Origin: Stutzerimonas kunmingensis | GTDB taxonomy: Bacteria; Pseudomonadota; Gammaproteobacteria; Pseudomonadales; Pseudomonadaceae | Direction: 5' to 3' | Assembly: GCF_014764705.1 (NCBI RefSeq) | Contig: NZ_JACXXG010000018.1 | Span: 22,037 to 86,036 of the forward strand | Length of the DNA: 64,000 nucleotides | Shown: in pieces, positions 18,845 to 29,063 of the stretch | Layout of the letters: each line of letters opens with the position of its first letter | Numbering within the stretch: position 1 is the first letter of the stretch | Notes under the pieces: generated by a model | What the model was told of the DNA's origin: nothing | What the model saw: only the letters and a program-made list of their open reading frames with translations | Database searches by the model: none | Translations under genes and position numbers: made by a program

Positions 18845-19614
18845 GGCTGATCCCCTTGCGGCTCGGCTTCAGGCTCGTTGGTTTGCAGCTCGTCGCGGGT
18901 GGCGGCACTTCCGGCGCGTGAGTGGACGGTGGCTCCGGCGGGCTCGATGCGGCTTTCCAAGGCGTCGCCGACGGCCCCGGTCGTCTCGCCGCCGGTTGCC
19001 AGCAGCTCGGCCTTGTGCGCATCGAAGTACTGCAAGGCGCGGTGCACGGCGCCGACCACGGCGCGGGGGGTGATGGTGGCGCCGGCGAACTGGTCGAACT
19101 CGCCGCGATCCTTCTTCACCGCCCAGCCGTCGGCCTCGGGGCTGCTCAGCGACTTGCCTTCGAAGCTGCGAATCCAACGACTTTTCGCCAGTTCGATCTT
19201 GTCGCCCAGTCCTGGCGTTTCACGATGGCCGATGACGCGGACACCGGCGACCCGGCCGTCGGCGTGGATGCCCACCAGCAGGTGAATCGCGCCGCTGTAG
19301 CCATCCGGCGCGATGGCCTGGAGGATCACGGCGCTTGGCCGGCCATCCTTGATTGCGACATAAGCGGGCAGAGGGCTCTTGTTGCCGAGCAAGCGGTCCT
19401 GGATCGGCACGCTGTCGTCGAGCAGGTGATTGTCATAACTGCCTGCGGGCAAAATTTCACCCAGTGCGCGAACCTGTGCGGCGCGTTCGGCGGCCTGAAT
19501 GCGTTCGGCGGTTCCCTGCTGAAGCAGCGTCACCGCGCCTACGGTGACAATTGCGAACAGGCCCAGCACCGCGGCGTTCTTCAGCATGGAACGGCTGATT
19601 TCCGGAAGCATCAT
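18841..19614 (-). CDS. rsxG: Electron transport complex subunit RsxG (RnfG)
   Basis: Membrane-anchored periplasmic flavoprotein of 257 residues. One N-terminal span ([19 protein letters not shown], 13-31) is followed by an FMN-binding domain; [16 protein letters not shown] near residue 178 contains the Thr expected to be covalently linked to FMN. The last 55 residues are extra, low-complexity and Glu/Ala-rich compared with E. coli RsxG and look disordered. A second ATG three bases in could also be the start. It starts one base after rsxD ends. Confidence 0.94.
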   Translation of the reverse strand: MMLPEISRSMLKNAAVLGLFAIVTVGAVTLLQQGTAERIQAAERAAQVRALGEILPAGSYDNHLLDDSVPIQDRLLGNKSPLPAYVAIKDGRPSAVILQAIAPDGYSGAIHLLVGIHADGRVAGVRVIGHRETPGLGDKIELAKSRWIRSFEGKSLSSPEADGWAVKKDRGEFDQFAGATITPRAVVGAVHRALQYFDAHKAELLATGGETTGAVGDALESRIEPAGATVHSRAGSAATRDELQTNEPEAEPQGDQP

Positions 19615-19615
19615 G

Positions 19616-20644
19616 TCATTCGCCCAGCTTGAAGCCGCGCTCGGCCTTGCGGTGGCCGTAGGTGCGCGGGCGGGTGTAGTAATCGATAGTGGGTGCCGCC
19701 AGGTTCATCAGCAGCACGCCGAAGGCCACGCCATCCGGATAGCCGCCCCAGGCGCGGATGACGTAGACCAGAATGCCGACGCCAACACCGAAGATGAGAC
19801 GCCCGAGCGGGCTGGTGGCGCTGCTGACCGGATCGGTGACGATGAAGAACGCGCCTAGCATGGTGGCGCCGCTGAGCAGATGGAACAGCGGCGAGCCGTT
19901 GCTATCAGAGCCCGAGCCATTCCAGAACACCAGGCTCATCACCACCAGCGCGGCGAGCATGCCCACTGGCGCATGCCAGCTGAACAGCCTTTTGTGCAGT
20001 AGGAACAGGCCGCCGGCCAGGAAAGCCAGGTTCACCACCTCCGAACCGATGCCGCCAAAGTGGCCGAACGCCGGATTGCTCCACAGCTCGTCGATGGTCA
20101 GGCTTTTGTTCACCTTCAGTACGTCGAGGGCCGTGGCCTGGGTCCAGCCATCGGGCAGCGAGGCGATGCCGAGGATGTGCTGCAGGCCGGCACCTAGCCC
20201 GACGCTGTGCGGCACAGGCCAGGTTGTCATTTCGACCGGGAAGGAAATCAGCACCACCACGTAGCCGATCATCGCCGGGTTGAAGGGGTTCTGGCCAAGA
20301 CCGCCATACAGCTGTTTGCCGAAGACCACCGCGCAACCAGTGGCAATCAGTGTCAGCCACCAGGGTGAGTAGGGCGGCAGCGCGAGGGCCAGCAACACAG
20401 CGGTAACCAGCACGCTGCCATCGCGGAGAAAGAAGCCTACCGGACGCTGGCGCAGCTTCAGAATCGCTGCTTCGAAACCAAGAGCGGCCGCGCAGGCCCA
20501 GGCCATGTTGATCAACGTACCGGCGCCGTAAAGCCAGGTCAGCACGATCACGCCGGGCAGAGTAGCCGCGAGCACCAGCAGCATGACGCGCTGGGTACGG
20601 CTGGGGCCCTTGGCATGGGGCGAAGTGATGCGGGGCAGGGCCAT
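19616..20644 (-). CDS. rsxD: Electron transport complex subunit RsxD (RnfD)
   Basis: NQR2/RnfD-type membrane subunit of 342 residues with about eight or nine spans. [20 protein letters not shown] near residue 260 holds the SGAT motif whose Thr takes covalent FMN, and [20 protein letters not shown] is conserved. Separated from rsxC upstream by 120 bases, the largest gap in the operon, in which I see no clear terminator. Confidence 0.95.
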   Translation of the reverse strand: MALPRITSPHAKGPSRTQRVMLLVLAATLPGVIVLTWLYGAGTLINMAWACAAALGFEAAILKLRQRPVGFFLRDGSVLVTAVLLALALPPYSPWWLTLIATGCAVVFGKQLYGGLGQNPFNPAMIGYVVVLISFPVEMTTWPVPHSVGLGAGLQHILGIASLPDGWTQATALDVLKVNKSLTIDELWSNPAFGHFGGIGSEVVNLAFLAGGLFLLHKRLFSWHAPVGMLAALVVMSLVFWNGSGSDSNGSPLFHLLSGATMLGAFFIVTDPVSSATSPLGRLIFGVGVGILVYVIRAWGGYPDGVAFGVLLMNLAAPTIDYYTRPRTYGHRKAERGFKLGE

Positions 20645-20764
20645 TGGCTCTCCGGTTCTAGCGCGTTGACTGGGTGCAGGCCGGGGAGCCTACGCCTTGT
20701 GTCCGTTCTATGTGTTGGTGTTTCACCCAGGCGACGAAGGTTGCTGTTGTCTCGAGCCGTGGGT

Positions 20765-23632
20765 TCATGAGTCCTGATATTCCGCCATCTGGCGTTCCGC
20801 CTCGCTCAACCGTGCGCGGGCAGCGTCTATTGCAGCGGACTCTGCGTTCTCGTCGCGCTCAAGCTTGCGCAGATCGGCTCGGGCAAAGGCGAGCTCGGTC
20901 TTGAGCTCCCGCTGGCGATCATCGACTCCCGGCTTGCTGGTCCGCACCAGCTCGGGCGCGGGTTTTTGCGAAGCATCCTCGGCAGCGTGCAGCGCTTGCT
21001 CCGCTGCGCTCAGCGCATCACGCAGACGGCTGAGCTCCGGTTCTTCGACGCCGGCTTTCTCGGCTTTCTTGAGTTCGGCGCGCTTCATCGCCAGTTCGAT
21101 CTTGGCTTTCTTCAGTGCATCGTCAGCAGCTGGCTTCGCATCCGGTGTTGGCGCCGAATTCTGCGCGGCACTGAGGTCCTGCTCTGCTTCATGCAGCTGC
21201 TGGCGCAGGCGGGCGAGTTCGGCTTGTTGGTCGTCGTCCGGTGTTTCGATCTTCTCCAGCTTGCGGATCTGCGCCTTGAGCATGGCAGCTTCGATCTTGG
21301 CTTTTTTCAGTGCTTCGTCATCGGCCGGCTTGGCGGCGGGAGCGGGCGCTGCACTCTGCGCGGCGGTCAGCGCCTGTTCGGCGTCGTGCAGCTGCTGGCG
21401 CAGGCGGGCGAGTTCGGCTTGTTGGTCGTCGTCCGGTGCTTCGACCTTCTCCAGCTTGCGGATCTGCGCCTTGAGCATGGCAGCTTCGATCTTGGCTTTT
21501 TTCAGTGCTTCGTCATCGGACGGCTTGGCGGCGGGAGCGGGCGCTGCACTCTGCGCGGCGGTCAGCGCCTGTTCGGCGCCGTTCAGCTGCTGACGTAGAC
21601 GGGCGAGCTCGGTCTGCTGATCGTCGTCCGGTGCTTCGATCTTCTCCAGCTTGCGAATCTGCGCCTTGAGCATGGCGGCTTCGATCTTCGCCTTCTTCAG
21701 TGCTTCGTCATCGGCCGACTTGGCGGCGGGAGCGGGTGCTGCGCCCTGCGCGGTACTAAGGGCCTGCTCTGCTTCGTGCAGTTGCTGGCGCAGGCGGGCG
21801 AGTTCGGCTTGCTGATCGTCATCCGGTGCTTCGATCTTCTCCAGCTTGCGAATCTGTGCCTTGAGCATGGCGGCTTCGATCTTGGCTTTTTTCGCAACGG
21901 CATCGTCTGGCCCTGGCGCAGTGGCGGGCGGAGCGGAGTCCGCCTGCATGGCGGCATCCAACGCACGCTGCGCGGCCTCGGCGGCGTTGCGCAGATCGGC
22001 AACCTGGGCTTCCAGCTCGGCAGTGGCATGGGTGGCCAGCTGCTTCTCGGCTTTCTTCAGGGCGACCTGGGCCATGCTGGCCTCGATCTTAAGTTTCTTC
22101 TGCGTTTCGGAAAGGCTGGTCTTCTGTGCCGGGGCCGCCGTCTCGGCTGTGGTCGCGGTCGGGCCGCTCTCGCTTTGCGCCGCCTTGGCGCGTGCCGCAC
22201 GTCCGGCACGGGCCTTGCGTTCGGCTTCCTTCTGTTCTTCGGCGCGCCGTAGACGTTCCTGGCGAAGCTCGAAGCGCTGTTTGGAGTGCTCGGCCTTCTG
22301 CTGCTTCTGCTCCAGCTCGCGGATCTCACCCTTGGCAGCGCGGTAATACTGCACCAGGGGGATGTTGGAGGGGCAGACGTAGGCGCAGGCGCCGCACTCG
22401 ATGCAGTCGAACAGGTTATGGGCCTTGAGCTGCTCATGCTCCTGGCCGAGGGCAAAGAAGTGCAGCTGCTGCGGCAGCAGGCTGACCGGGCAGGCCTCGG
22501 CGCAATCTCCGCAGCGGATGCAGGGCAGTGCGGGCGGCGGTGGCGGCAGTTCTTCGAGCGTGCTCGCCAGCAGGCAGTTGGTGGTCTTGACCACCGGCAC
22601 TTCGAGGGACGGCAGGCTGAAGCCCATCATCGGACCGCCCATGATCAGCCGATTGAGCCTGTTCGGTTCCAGTCCGGCAAAGGCCAGCAGTTCATCCACC
22701 GGGGTGCCGATCAGCACCTCGACGTTCATCGGCTTTGCCAGCGCCTCGCCGGTCAGGGTGGTGATGCGCGAGATCAGAGGTTTGCCGAGGAGCACGGCGT
22801 CGTGGATGGCGACGCAGGTTCCGACGTTCTGGCAGAGCATGCCGATATCCGCCGGCAGGCCACCACTGGGCACCTCTTCGCCGGTGAGAATCTGGATCAG
22901 CTGCTTTTCACCGCCGGACGGATACTTGGTCGGGAAGACCTTCAAGGTGAAGGGGCGCTCACCGATGGCAGCGCGCACCGCGGCGATCGCTTCGGGCTTG
23001 TTGTCCTCGATGCCGATCAGTATTTCCTGAGGTTGGATCAGGTGCGCGAGGATCTCGATTCCCGCGATCAGCTCGGCCGCCTTTTCACGCATCAGCAGGT
23101 CGTCGGCGGTGATGTAGGGCTCGCACTCGGTGCCATTGATGATCAGCGTGCGGATCGTCTGGGTCGGCGGGGGGCTGAGCTTCACTGCGGTGGGAAAGCC
23201 GGCGCCGCCGAGGCCGCTGATGCCCGCCTGGCGAATCAGTTCGAGCAGGGCGGGGCGCTCGAGTTGACGGTAATCCGGCCGCGGCTGCAGCTCGATCCAT
23301 TTGTCCTCGCCATCGCTGTCTATGACGATTGCGTTGGCGAGCATGCCTGATACATGGGGGTAGGGCTGCGGACCGATGAAGCTGACCACCCCGGAGGTGG
23401 GCGCATGCAGCGGCGCGCTGACGAACCCGCTGGCGACGGCGATCTGCTGGCCTTTGAGGACCTGTTCGCCAAGGGTGACGCAGGGTTCGGCTGGTGCACC
23501 GAGATGCTGCGCCAGCGGCAGGACCAGCCGCCTGGGCAACGGCGCCGGCTGGATCGGCGTGCGGTTGGACAGGTCCTTTTGCTCCGGCGGATGGATGCCG
23601 CCGTGGATGTCCCAGATCTTCAGTACGGTCAT
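20765..23632 (-). CDS. rsxC: Electron transport complex subunit RsxC (RnfC) with tandem C-terminal repeats
   Basis: Peripheral subunit that carries electrons between NADH and the ferredoxin-like subunits. The 955-residue product starts [19 protein letters not shown]; the frame is open further upstream but there it lies within rsxB. Residues 1-450 are the RnfC core: [13 protein letters not shown] near 155, an SLBB-type region, and two 4Fe-4S motifs [12 protein letters not shown] (about 370) and [12 protein letters not shown] (about 408). Residues 450-955 are a long charged, Ala-rich coiled coil with four 65-residue repeats. E. coli RsxC also has a repeat tail, but this one is long. The start overlaps rsxB by four bases. 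Confidence 0.95.
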   Translation of the reverse strand: MTVLKIWDIHGGIHPPEQKDLSNRTPIQPAPLPRRLVLPLAQHLGAPAEPCVTLGEQVLKGQQIAVASGFVSAPLHAPTSGVVSFIGPQPYPHVSGMLANAIVIDSDGEDKWIELQPRPDYRQLERPALLELIRQAGISGLGGAGFPTAVKLSPPPTQTIRTLIINGTECEPYITADDLLMREKAAELIAGIEILAHLIQPQEILIGIEDNKPEAIAAVRAAIGERPFTLKVFPTKYPSGGEKQLIQILTGEEVPSGGLPADIGMLCQNVGTCVAIHDAVLLGKPLISRITTLTGEALAKPMNVEVLIGTPVDELLAFAGLEPNRLNRLIMGGPMMGFSLPSLEVPVVKTTNCLLASTLEELPPPPPALPCIRCGDCAEACPVSLLPQQLHFFALGQEHEQLKAHNLFDCIECGACAYVCPSNIPLVQYYRAAKGEIRELEQKQQKAEHSKQRFELRQERLRRAEEQKEAERKARAGRAARAKAAQSESGPTATTAETAAPAQKTSLSETQKKLKIEASMAQVALKKAEKQLATHATAELEAQVADLRNAAEAAQRALDAAMQADSAPPATAPGPDDAVAKKAKIEAAMLKAQIRKLEKIEAPDDDQQAELARLRQQLHEAEQALSTAQGAAPAPAAKSADDEALKKAKIEAAMLKAQIRKLEKIEAPDDDQQTELARLRQQLNGAEQALTAAQSAAPAPAAKPSDDEALKKAKIEAAMLKAQIRKLEKVEAPDDDQQAELARLRQQLHDAEQALTAAQSAAPAPAAKPADDEALKKAKIEAAMLKAQIRKLEKIETPDDDQQAELARLRQQLHEAEQDLSAAQNSAPTPDAKPAADDALKKAKIELAMKRAELKKAEKAGVEEPELSRLRDALSAAEQALHAAEDASQKPAPELVRTSKPGVDDRQRELKTELAFARADLRKLERDENAESAAIDAARARLSEAERQMAEYQDS
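21114..21893 (-). repeat. Four tandem 195-bp repeats within rsxC
   Basis: The mark AGTGCTTCGTC or a near variant recurs at 21114, 21309, 21504 and 21699, exactly 195 bp apart. Each unit codes for 65 residues of the pattern [19 protein letters not shown], an acidic DDDQQ block, LARLRQQL, and an Ala/Pro linker. The outer copies are more diverged and degenerate copies flank both sides. Confidence 0.93.
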
Positions 23633-24204
23633 GCGGCCTGCTCCCGATCCGTTGCGATCAGCTGGCCGGGCGCCAGCGGCCGGTTCCATTTCCAGCTCTG
23701 CAGGTTGCTTCCGACTTCGATCATGTCGATGCAGTCCACCGGGCAGGGTTCGACGCACAGATCGCAGCCGGTGCACTCGGAAATGATCACGGTGTGCATC
23801 TGCCGCGCGGCGCCGACGATGGCGTCCACCGGGCAGGCCTGAATGCACTTGGTGCAGCCGATGCACTCGGCTTCGCGGATGTAGGCGACCATCTGCGGCT
23901 TTTCGCCACCTTCGGCGTCCAGCGGCTCCGCCTCGACGTCGAGCAGGTCAGCCAGCGCCTGGATGGTCGCTTCGCCGCCCGGTGGGCACTTGTTGATCTT
24001 GTCGCCGCCGGCAATGGCTTCGGCGTAGGGTTTGCAGCCCGGATAGCCGCACTGGCCACATTGGGTCTGGGGTAGCAGGGAATTGATCTGCTCGGCGATC
24101 GGATCGCCTTCGACACGAAAACGCACAGCGGCGAAACCGAGGATGGCGCCGCCGAGCAGGCACAGGGCGAACAGGGCGAGGATCGCGATGACGACTGCGC
24201 TCAT
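23629..24204 (-). CDS. rsxB: Electron transport complex subunit RsxB (RnfB)
   Basis: Iron-sulfur subunit of 191 residues. An N-terminal membrane anchor ([19 protein letters not shown]) precedes a 4Fe-4S domain with [16 protein letters not shown] (near 48-63) and CPPGG, then two ferredoxin motifs [14 protein letters not shown] and [15 protein letters not shown]. All cluster Cys residues are present. Overlaps rsxA by four bases and rsxC by four bases, implying translational coupling. Confidence 0.96.
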   Translation of the reverse strand: MSAVVIAILALFALCLLGGAILGFAAVRFRVEGDPIAEQINSLLPQTQCGQCGYPGCKPYAEAIAGGDKINKCPPGGEATIQALADLLDVEAEPLDAEGGEKPQMVAYIREAECIGCTKCIQACPVDAIVGAARQMHTVIISECTGCDLCVEPCPVDCIDMIEVGSNLQSWKWNRPLAPGQLIATDREQAA

Positions 24205-24785
24205 AGCTTGATCAGCCCGGTGAAGCCCATGAATGCCAGCGACATCAGGCCGGCGGTGACCATGCCGATCGCCGCGCCCTGGAACGACTTCGGCACGTCG
24301 GCAATGGCGATGCGCTCGCGCATGGCGGCGAACAGTACGAGCACCAGGGAAAAGCCCAGCCCCGCGGCGAAGCCGTTAACGGTGGCGGTGAGAAAGGTGA
24401 ATTCGGCCTTGTTTGCATTGAGCAGCGCCACGCCGAGCACGATGCAATTGGTGGTGATCAGTGGCAGAAAGATGCCGAGTACGCGGTACAGCAGCGGACT
24501 GGTCTTGTTCACCACCATCTCGGTGAACTGAACGGTCACCGCGATCACCAGAATGAAACTGATGGTGCGTAGAAACTCGAGGTCCAGCGGCTTGAGCACA
24601 TACTGCTGGACGAGGTAGCTGCACATGGCGGCAAGCGTCAGCACGAAGGTGGTGGCCAGCGACAGGCCGATGGCGGTCTCGATCTTCTTCGAGACGCCCA
24701 TGAACGGGCACAGACCGAGGAACTGCACCAGCACGAAATTGTTGACCAGGATGGCGCTAACCATGATCAGGGCGAGTTCGGTCAT
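24201..24785 (-). CDS. rsxA: Electron transport complex subunit RsxA (RnfA)
   Basis: Integral membrane subunit of 194 residues with about six spans. [20 protein letters not shown] near residue 14 and [18 protein letters not shown] near 104 are the family signatures; the Cys residues in these motifs hold a membrane 2Fe-2S cluster in recent Rnf/NQR structures (established knowledge). First gene of the rsx operon. Rsx in E. coli keeps SoxR reduced; Rnf complexes elsewhere are redox-driven ion pumps, and which role applies here is not visible. Confidence 0.96.
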   Translation of the reverse strand: MTELALIMVSAILVNNFVLVQFLGLCPFMGVSKKIETAIGLSLATTFVLTLAAMCSYLVQQYVLKPLDLEFLRTISFILVIAVTVQFTEMVVNKTSPLLYRVLGIFLPLITTNCIVLGVALLNANKAEFTFLTATVNGFAAGLGFSLVLVLFAAMRERIAIADVPKSFQGAAIGMVTAGLMSLAFMGFTGLIKL

Positions 24786-25008
24786 CTAGGGTCTATTCCC
24801 GTTCCGTCCGCTCTGCGAGAGCCGTGGGTGCTAAAGGGCCGCTATTATCGGGAAGCAGCGGCAGCCATACAAGGTGCGGCGGCCCGTCGCGGTCCTCGCG
24901 CGACGCATGACGTCGTGTCAGAGCTGCCGGTTGTCCGCTGTTTCTGCAGCTGTCTCACGGTTGTGGTCTGATGAATCGAAGCCTGTGACGCCATCGGAGG
25001 TGGTTTCC

Positions 25009-25416
25009 ATGAGCATTCGTTCTTCACTGCTTATTCTGCTCTGTGTCGGCCTGGGCATGAGCCTGCAGGCCCATGCGGAGCGGCGAGACGGCGTCTGGGT
25101 CTTCCAGGCGGAGAGTCCGCGCTACTACAACCCGGGGCCGCGACACTATGACCGGGACTATCGTCAGCACAACCGTCCGCATCAATACGACCCGCGAAGC
25201 CCTTATTCCCACTATCCGCAGTACCCGCGCAACCTGCCGCCGCGTTATCAGAGTCAGCTTCCGCCGCAATACTACGACCGCCATCGAGGCTTCGAGCGAC
25301 GTGGCTACTGGCGTCAGGAACATCGCCAGCAGCGTCCGCCGCTGATCAGGGATGGGCGCGATCATCGGCTACGGCCGCATTACGATAGGGGCGGCCGTCA
25401 GCACTACTATCGGTGA
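25009..25416 (+). CDS. Exported Tyr/Arg/His/Pro-rich protein of unknown function
   Basis: The 135-residue product begins with a clear signal peptide (MSIRSSLLILLCVGLGMSLQ, with likely cleavage after AHA near residue 23). The mature part is extremely rich in Tyr, Arg, His, Pro and Gln, in short motifs such as YYNPGPRHYDRDYR and RPPLIRDGRDHR, with only one Trp-containing block near its start (DGVWVFQAESP) and no Cys. It would be strongly basic and probably disordered. CGGAGG lies eight bases before the ATG. I do not recognise a family. It is divergent from rsxA and convergent with the crotonase gene that ends 11 bases away. Confidence 0.75.
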   Translation: MSIRSSLLILLCVGLGMSLQAHAERRDGVWVFQAESPRYYNPGPRHYDRDYRQHNRPHQYDPRSPYSHYPQYPRNLPPRYQSQLPPQYYDRHRGFERRGYWRQEHRQQRPPLIRDGRDHRLRPHYDRGGRQHYYR

Positions 25417-25427
25417 TGAGAGGGCAT

Positions 25428-26534
25428 TCAGGCCAGGCCGGTCAGTGGATGATCCCCTTCCCAGGTCGGCTCGAAGTGCGCCTCGACCACCGCTGGCGGA
25501 ACGTGGAGGGCGTCCGGCCAATGCCAGCCTGGCCTATTGTCCTTGTCGATCAGGCGGGCACGGACGCCTTCGGCGAACTCTGGGTGGCGACAGCAATTCA
25601 GGCTTAGCGCGTACTCCATCTGCAATGCCTGGCCCAGCGACAGCTTCCGGCCTTTCTCCTGCTGTCGCCAGGCGAGATGGGCGCTCAGTGGGCATCCGTC
25701 GCGCAGGCCGCGAGCGGCCTGCGCGATTACCTCGTCAGAATCATCCTGCAACGCGGCCAAGGCCTGCCATGCATGCGCGAGCTCAGCCACGTCCAGCAGT
25801 TCATCGATCCGTTCTCGTCGTGGCAGCAACCTGGGTGCGGGCAGCTGTGCAGTGGCGTGCCTGGACAAGGCCCGCAACAGACTGTGCAGCTGGCTGTGCG
25901 CCTGGTCCTGCCAGTTGATCTGGACCAGTCCCTCGATGAGTTCGGGCTGTTGCTCGTCCATCAGGCAGCGGTCGGCAAGGCCGATGTCCAGTGCATCGCG
26001 GGCATTCACCCGCGTGCCGGTGAGGCCCAGAAACAGACCCAGCTTGCCAGCCAGGCGAGGAAGGAACCAGCTCGCGCCGACATCCGTATGCAGGCCAATG
26101 GCGACTTCCGGCATCGCCAGCCAACTATCCGGCGTAACGATGCGGATCGTCGCGCTCTGCAGGAGCCCCATACCGCCGCCCATCACGTAGCCATGGCCCC
26201 AGCAGATCAGCGGCTTCGGGTAATGGTGCAGCAGGTGGACGAGGCGGTACTCGTCGGCAAAGAAACGCTCGGCCAAGGCCGGCACCGTTCCGGGGTCGCC
26301 TCGGCAGGCCTCTGCAAGGCGGCGTACGTCGCCACCGGCGCAGAACGCCTTGGCACCGTTCCCGCGTAACAGCACGCAGGCGACTGCCGGCTCGTTGGCC
26401 CAGCGGCCAAGCTGGTCAAGCAGTGCGTCGATCATCGGCAGGCTCAGGGCGTTGAGTTGCTGCGCGGCGTCCAGGGTGACAATGGCTATTCGCCTGCCAT
26501 GCAGGGCGGGGCGTTCTTCGAAGGTGACGTGCAT
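25428..26534 (-). CDS. Enoyl-CoA hydratase/isomerase family protein, probable 3-hydroxyisobutyryl-CoA hydrolase
   Basis: A 368-residue crotonase-fold protein. Its length, the C-terminal extension and motifs GAKAFCAGGDVRRLAE (near 62), GYVMGGGMGLLQSA (near 115) and MPEVAIGLHTDVGASWFLPR fit the 3-hydroxyisobutyryl-CoA hydrolase subfamily of valine breakdown, which keeps the Glu of MPEVAIG. The ATG at 26534 (MHVTFEERPALHG) is chosen; a longer frame runs into the upstream gene and is not conserved. It lies 58 bases after a second crotonase on the same strand, so they are probably co-transcribed. Confidence 0.8.
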   Translation of the reverse strand: MHVTFEERPALHGRRIAIVTLDAAQQLNALSLPMIDALLDQLGRWANEPAVACVLLRGNGAKAFCAGGDVRRLAEACRGDPGTVPALAERFFADEYRLVHLLHHYPKPLICWGHGYVMGGGMGLLQSATIRIVTPDSWLAMPEVAIGLHTDVGASWFLPRLAGKLGLFLGLTGTRVNARDALDIGLADRCLMDEQQPELIEGLVQINWQDQAHSQLHSLLRALSRHATAQLPAPRLLPRRERIDELLDVAELAHAWQALAALQDDSDEVIAQAARGLRDGCPLSAHLAWRQQEKGRKLSLGQALQMEYALSLNCCRHPEFAEGVRARLIDKDNRPGWHWPDALHVPPAVVEAHFEPTWEGDHPLTGLA

Positions 26535-26592
26535 GTAATCCTCGGCGCCGGATTGGTGGGCAGATCCTGTACGGCTGCGTTTGGTACGGCGG

Positions 26593-27411
26593 TCATCGGT
26601 TGCGCCAGCGAGGGTCGCGCTTCTCGAGGAACGCATTGACACCCTCCAGGGTGTCGTCGGCCTCGAACAGCTCGACGAAGGCCTCGCGCTCGGCGGCGGC
26701 AAGCGTATTGGGCACCCGTTTACGGGCCGCGTCGATCAACGGCTTGATGGCACGCACCGCAACAGGGCTTTGCCGCGCGACCCGGGATGCGAGCATCAAT
26801 GCGTGGCCACGCGACTGGCCGGGCTCGACCACCTGCTCCACCAGTCCGATGCGCAGCGCAGTTTCTGCCGTGATGCGCTCGCCACAGAGGATCATGCGTT
26901 TGGCCCAGCCTTCGCCCACCAGCCAGGCCAGTGCCTGGGTGCCGCCCGCACAGGGCAGCAGGCCCACCGATGCCTCCGGCAAGCCCATTTGCGCCTGCTG
27001 CTCGGCGATGCGCAGGTCGCAGGCCAGTGCGCATTCCAGGCCCCCGCCAAGGGCGAATCCGTTGATTGCAGCGATGGAGACACCGCGGAAATCGCGCAGC
27101 GCCTCAAAGGCTTCGCCAAAGCGGCGGGCCATTTCCCGGGCTCGGTTGCGATCGCCATCAGCGAAGAGTTTCAGGTCCGCCCCCGCGCTGAAGAACTTCT
27201 CGCCCTGACCGCAGATCACCAGTGCGTAGATTTCGTCATCGTGGTTCAGATGGTCGATGATCTGCTTGAGCCCGATGAGTGACTCGCGGTCCCAGGCGTT
27301 GGCAGGCGGATGGTTGATCGTGATGAGGGCGGTGTGACCATGCTTTTCCACGGTCAGCTTGTGGGTCAGGTCGAAGACACCGGCTTGGTAGGGCTCTACT
27401 GCAGTGCTCAT
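26593..27411 (-). CDS. Enoyl-CoA hydratase/isomerase (crotonase family)
   Basis: A 272-residue protein with the crotonase core: EKFFSAGADLKLFAD (oxyanion hole part one), NGFALGGGLECALACDLRI (part two) and GLPEASVGLLPCAGGTQAL with a catalytic-position Glu. It probably hydrates a short or branched enoyl-CoA; substrate cannot be fixed. I chose ATG 27411 (MSTAVEPYQAGVFDL) over an upstream start because the region before it is Arg-rich and unconserved. In P. aeruginosa a similar pair of crotonases is adjacent, which supports a joint role in branched-chain acyl-CoA use. Confidence 0.82.
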   Translation of the reverse strand: MSTAVEPYQAGVFDLTHKLTVEKHGHTALITINHPPANAWDRESLIGLKQIIDHLNHDDEIYALVICGQGEKFFSAGADLKLFADGDRNRAREMARRFGEAFEALRDFRGVSIAAINGFALGGGLECALACDLRIAEQQAQMGLPEASVGLLPCAGGTQALAWLVGEGWAKRMILCGERITAETALRIGLVEQVVEPGQSRGHALMLASRVARQSPVAVRAIKPLIDAARKRVPNTLAAAEREAFVELFEADDTLEGVNAFLEKRDPRWRNR

Positions 27412-27567
27412 GGTCGAAATCCTCGTGCGTTTCAGGGCTCCGCTGACGAGCGACCGGTAACGTCGCTCCTCTTGAGAGTCCTTCAATGCAGCGAGGTTGC
27501 AGCGTTCCGGTCGGTCAGACGACCCGATGGAGCGCCCGGCTACTGTCCCAGTTGCTCCATCGTTCTG

Positions 27568-28812
27568 TCACTGTAGCCTAGCCGGCTGCCCGCCCGCGCG
27601 ACGCTCTTCCTGCCATTCGGCCAGCGACGGCGCAGCCTGCTCGCCGGATAAACGGTGGACGATCTCGAAATAGTCCTGCTTGAAGCGATCCTTGAGCACT
27701 TCTTCGCGTGGCTTTACCTGAATGGCGTAGACGGTCTGCACGTTCTGGTGGTCGAACTCGCGCCACTGCTGCTGATCCTTGAGCAGGCTGTAGCTGTGGT
27801 TTTCCAGGGCCGCGATGACTTGCTCACTGCCGATGCTCTTGGCGCGAGTGGCGGCATCTGCCCACTGATAGACGATGCTGTAGGCCGAGGCCGCGGAGCT
27901 TGATGGGTGCGTCTGGTAACGCTCACCGAAGTCGCGCACGAATGCCTTGCCGCGTTCGGAACCTTCGAGTTCGGGTACGCGCCAGGTCCAGGGCTCGGTG
28001 CCGAGCACGCCGCGCATGATGTCCGGGCCGGCGAGTTCGACCATGGACTGCGTCAGGTTGGGAACCGCAATCTGCATCTTCTTGTTCAAGTCGAGTTCGT
28101 CGGCGATACGCATGGCTCGCACCATGTCTTCGCCAAACAGGACCAGTACCAGGACCTCGGCACCGCTGTTGGCCGCCTTTTCCAGTGCCGCGCGGTAGTC
28201 GGACAGGCGCGCGCCGGGGAAGGCCGTCTTGACCCCCTGGTGCTTGTTCTGGTCGCCGGTGCCGGTCGCCTGGCGCAGCGAGCTCTCGCTGGTGTGGCCC
28301 CAGGTATAGTCGGAGGTGATGTAGAAGTAGGTCTTGCCGGGCATTTTGTCGTTCAGATACTGCCCCAGCACCCGCGCGCTCATCCATGCGTTATTGCACT
28401 CGCGGAACATGTAACGGTGGCCATCCTTGCCAGTTGTGTCGTTGGAGTAGGTCAGGGTGCCGAAGTAGAGCAGCCCCCGCTCCTTGGCGCGCTTGCTCGC
28501 GGCAATGGCCACCGCGCTGGATACGCCGCCGAACAGCATGGCGACGCCTTCATCCGCCATCTTGTCGACGTTGGCAACGGCCTTTTCGGGGCGGGATGCG
28601 GTATTGCGGCTGATCAGGCGTAGCGGGCGGCCCAGAACACCGCCCGCCTCGTTGATCTCGTCGATTGCCAACAAGGCTCCGCGCATTTGTGCAAGGCCTT
28701 CTTCCTTGTAGCTGCCGGTACGGGGGTAATTGAGGCCGAGCGTGATGGGGTCAGCAGCCTGAGCCGTAAGACAGAACCCCAGCCCTAGCGCCAGAAGGGT
28801 GATCCGGTTCAT
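27568..28812 (-). CDS. Periplasmic substrate-binding protein, branched-chain amino acid/amide type
   Basis: A 414-residue precursor with signal peptide MNRITLLALGLGFCLTAQA and a type I periplasmic-binding fold of the LivJ/AmiC kind: ITLGLNYPRTGSYKEEGLAQ at the N-terminus, then NEAGGVLGRPLRLISRNTAS and VAMLFGGVSSAVAIAAS. No permease or ATPase gene is nearby, so it is an orphan binding protein. The ligand is unknown. It could feed a transporter coded elsewhere or a sensor. The 251-base upstream gap is GC-variable and I see no clear operator there. Confidence 0.82.
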   Translation of the reverse strand: MNRITLLALGLGFCLTAQAADPITLGLNYPRTGSYKEEGLAQMRGALLAIDEINEAGGVLGRPLRLISRNTASRPEKAVANVDKMADEGVAMLFGGVSSAVAIAASKRAKERGLLYFGTLTYSNDTTGKDGHRYMFRECNNAWMSARVLGQYLNDKMPGKTYFYITSDYTWGHTSESSLRQATGTGDQNKHQGVKTAFPGARLSDYRAALEKAANSGAEVLVLVLFGEDMVRAMRIADELDLNKKMQIAVPNLTQSMVELAGPDIMRGVLGTEPWTWRVPELEGSERGKAFVRDFGERYQTHPSSSAASAYSIVYQWADAATRAKSIGSEQVIAALENHSYSLLKDQQQWREFDHQNVQTVYAIQVKPREEVLKDRFKQDYFEIVHRLSGEQAAPSLAEWQEERRAGGQPARLQ

Positions 28813-29063
28813 AGCATGTTCCTTGTTATAGCTTTTGTTATTGGTTTATTGGCAGTTAGCTTTTTTACCCTGCCGCCGGTGCGTGCGTCACTCTTTATGT
28901 GCTGCTCGAAGGCGGCGCCGGCGTCAGTACGTGAGCCAGGTGCGATTATGACTAAAGGAGGGAGGGTGGATCTTGCGGTGACGCCGTGATTTCGCCGGTT
29001 TGCGGTTGACAACCATGATGGCGTTTTTTAGGGTTCGGCGGCTACGCCATCCGGAAACAGCTC

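Noticed and set aside
28813..29063. A small minus-strand frame upstream of the binding-protein gene
   Set aside because: 67 codons with no ribosome binding site, no motif and a composition unlike real genes here.
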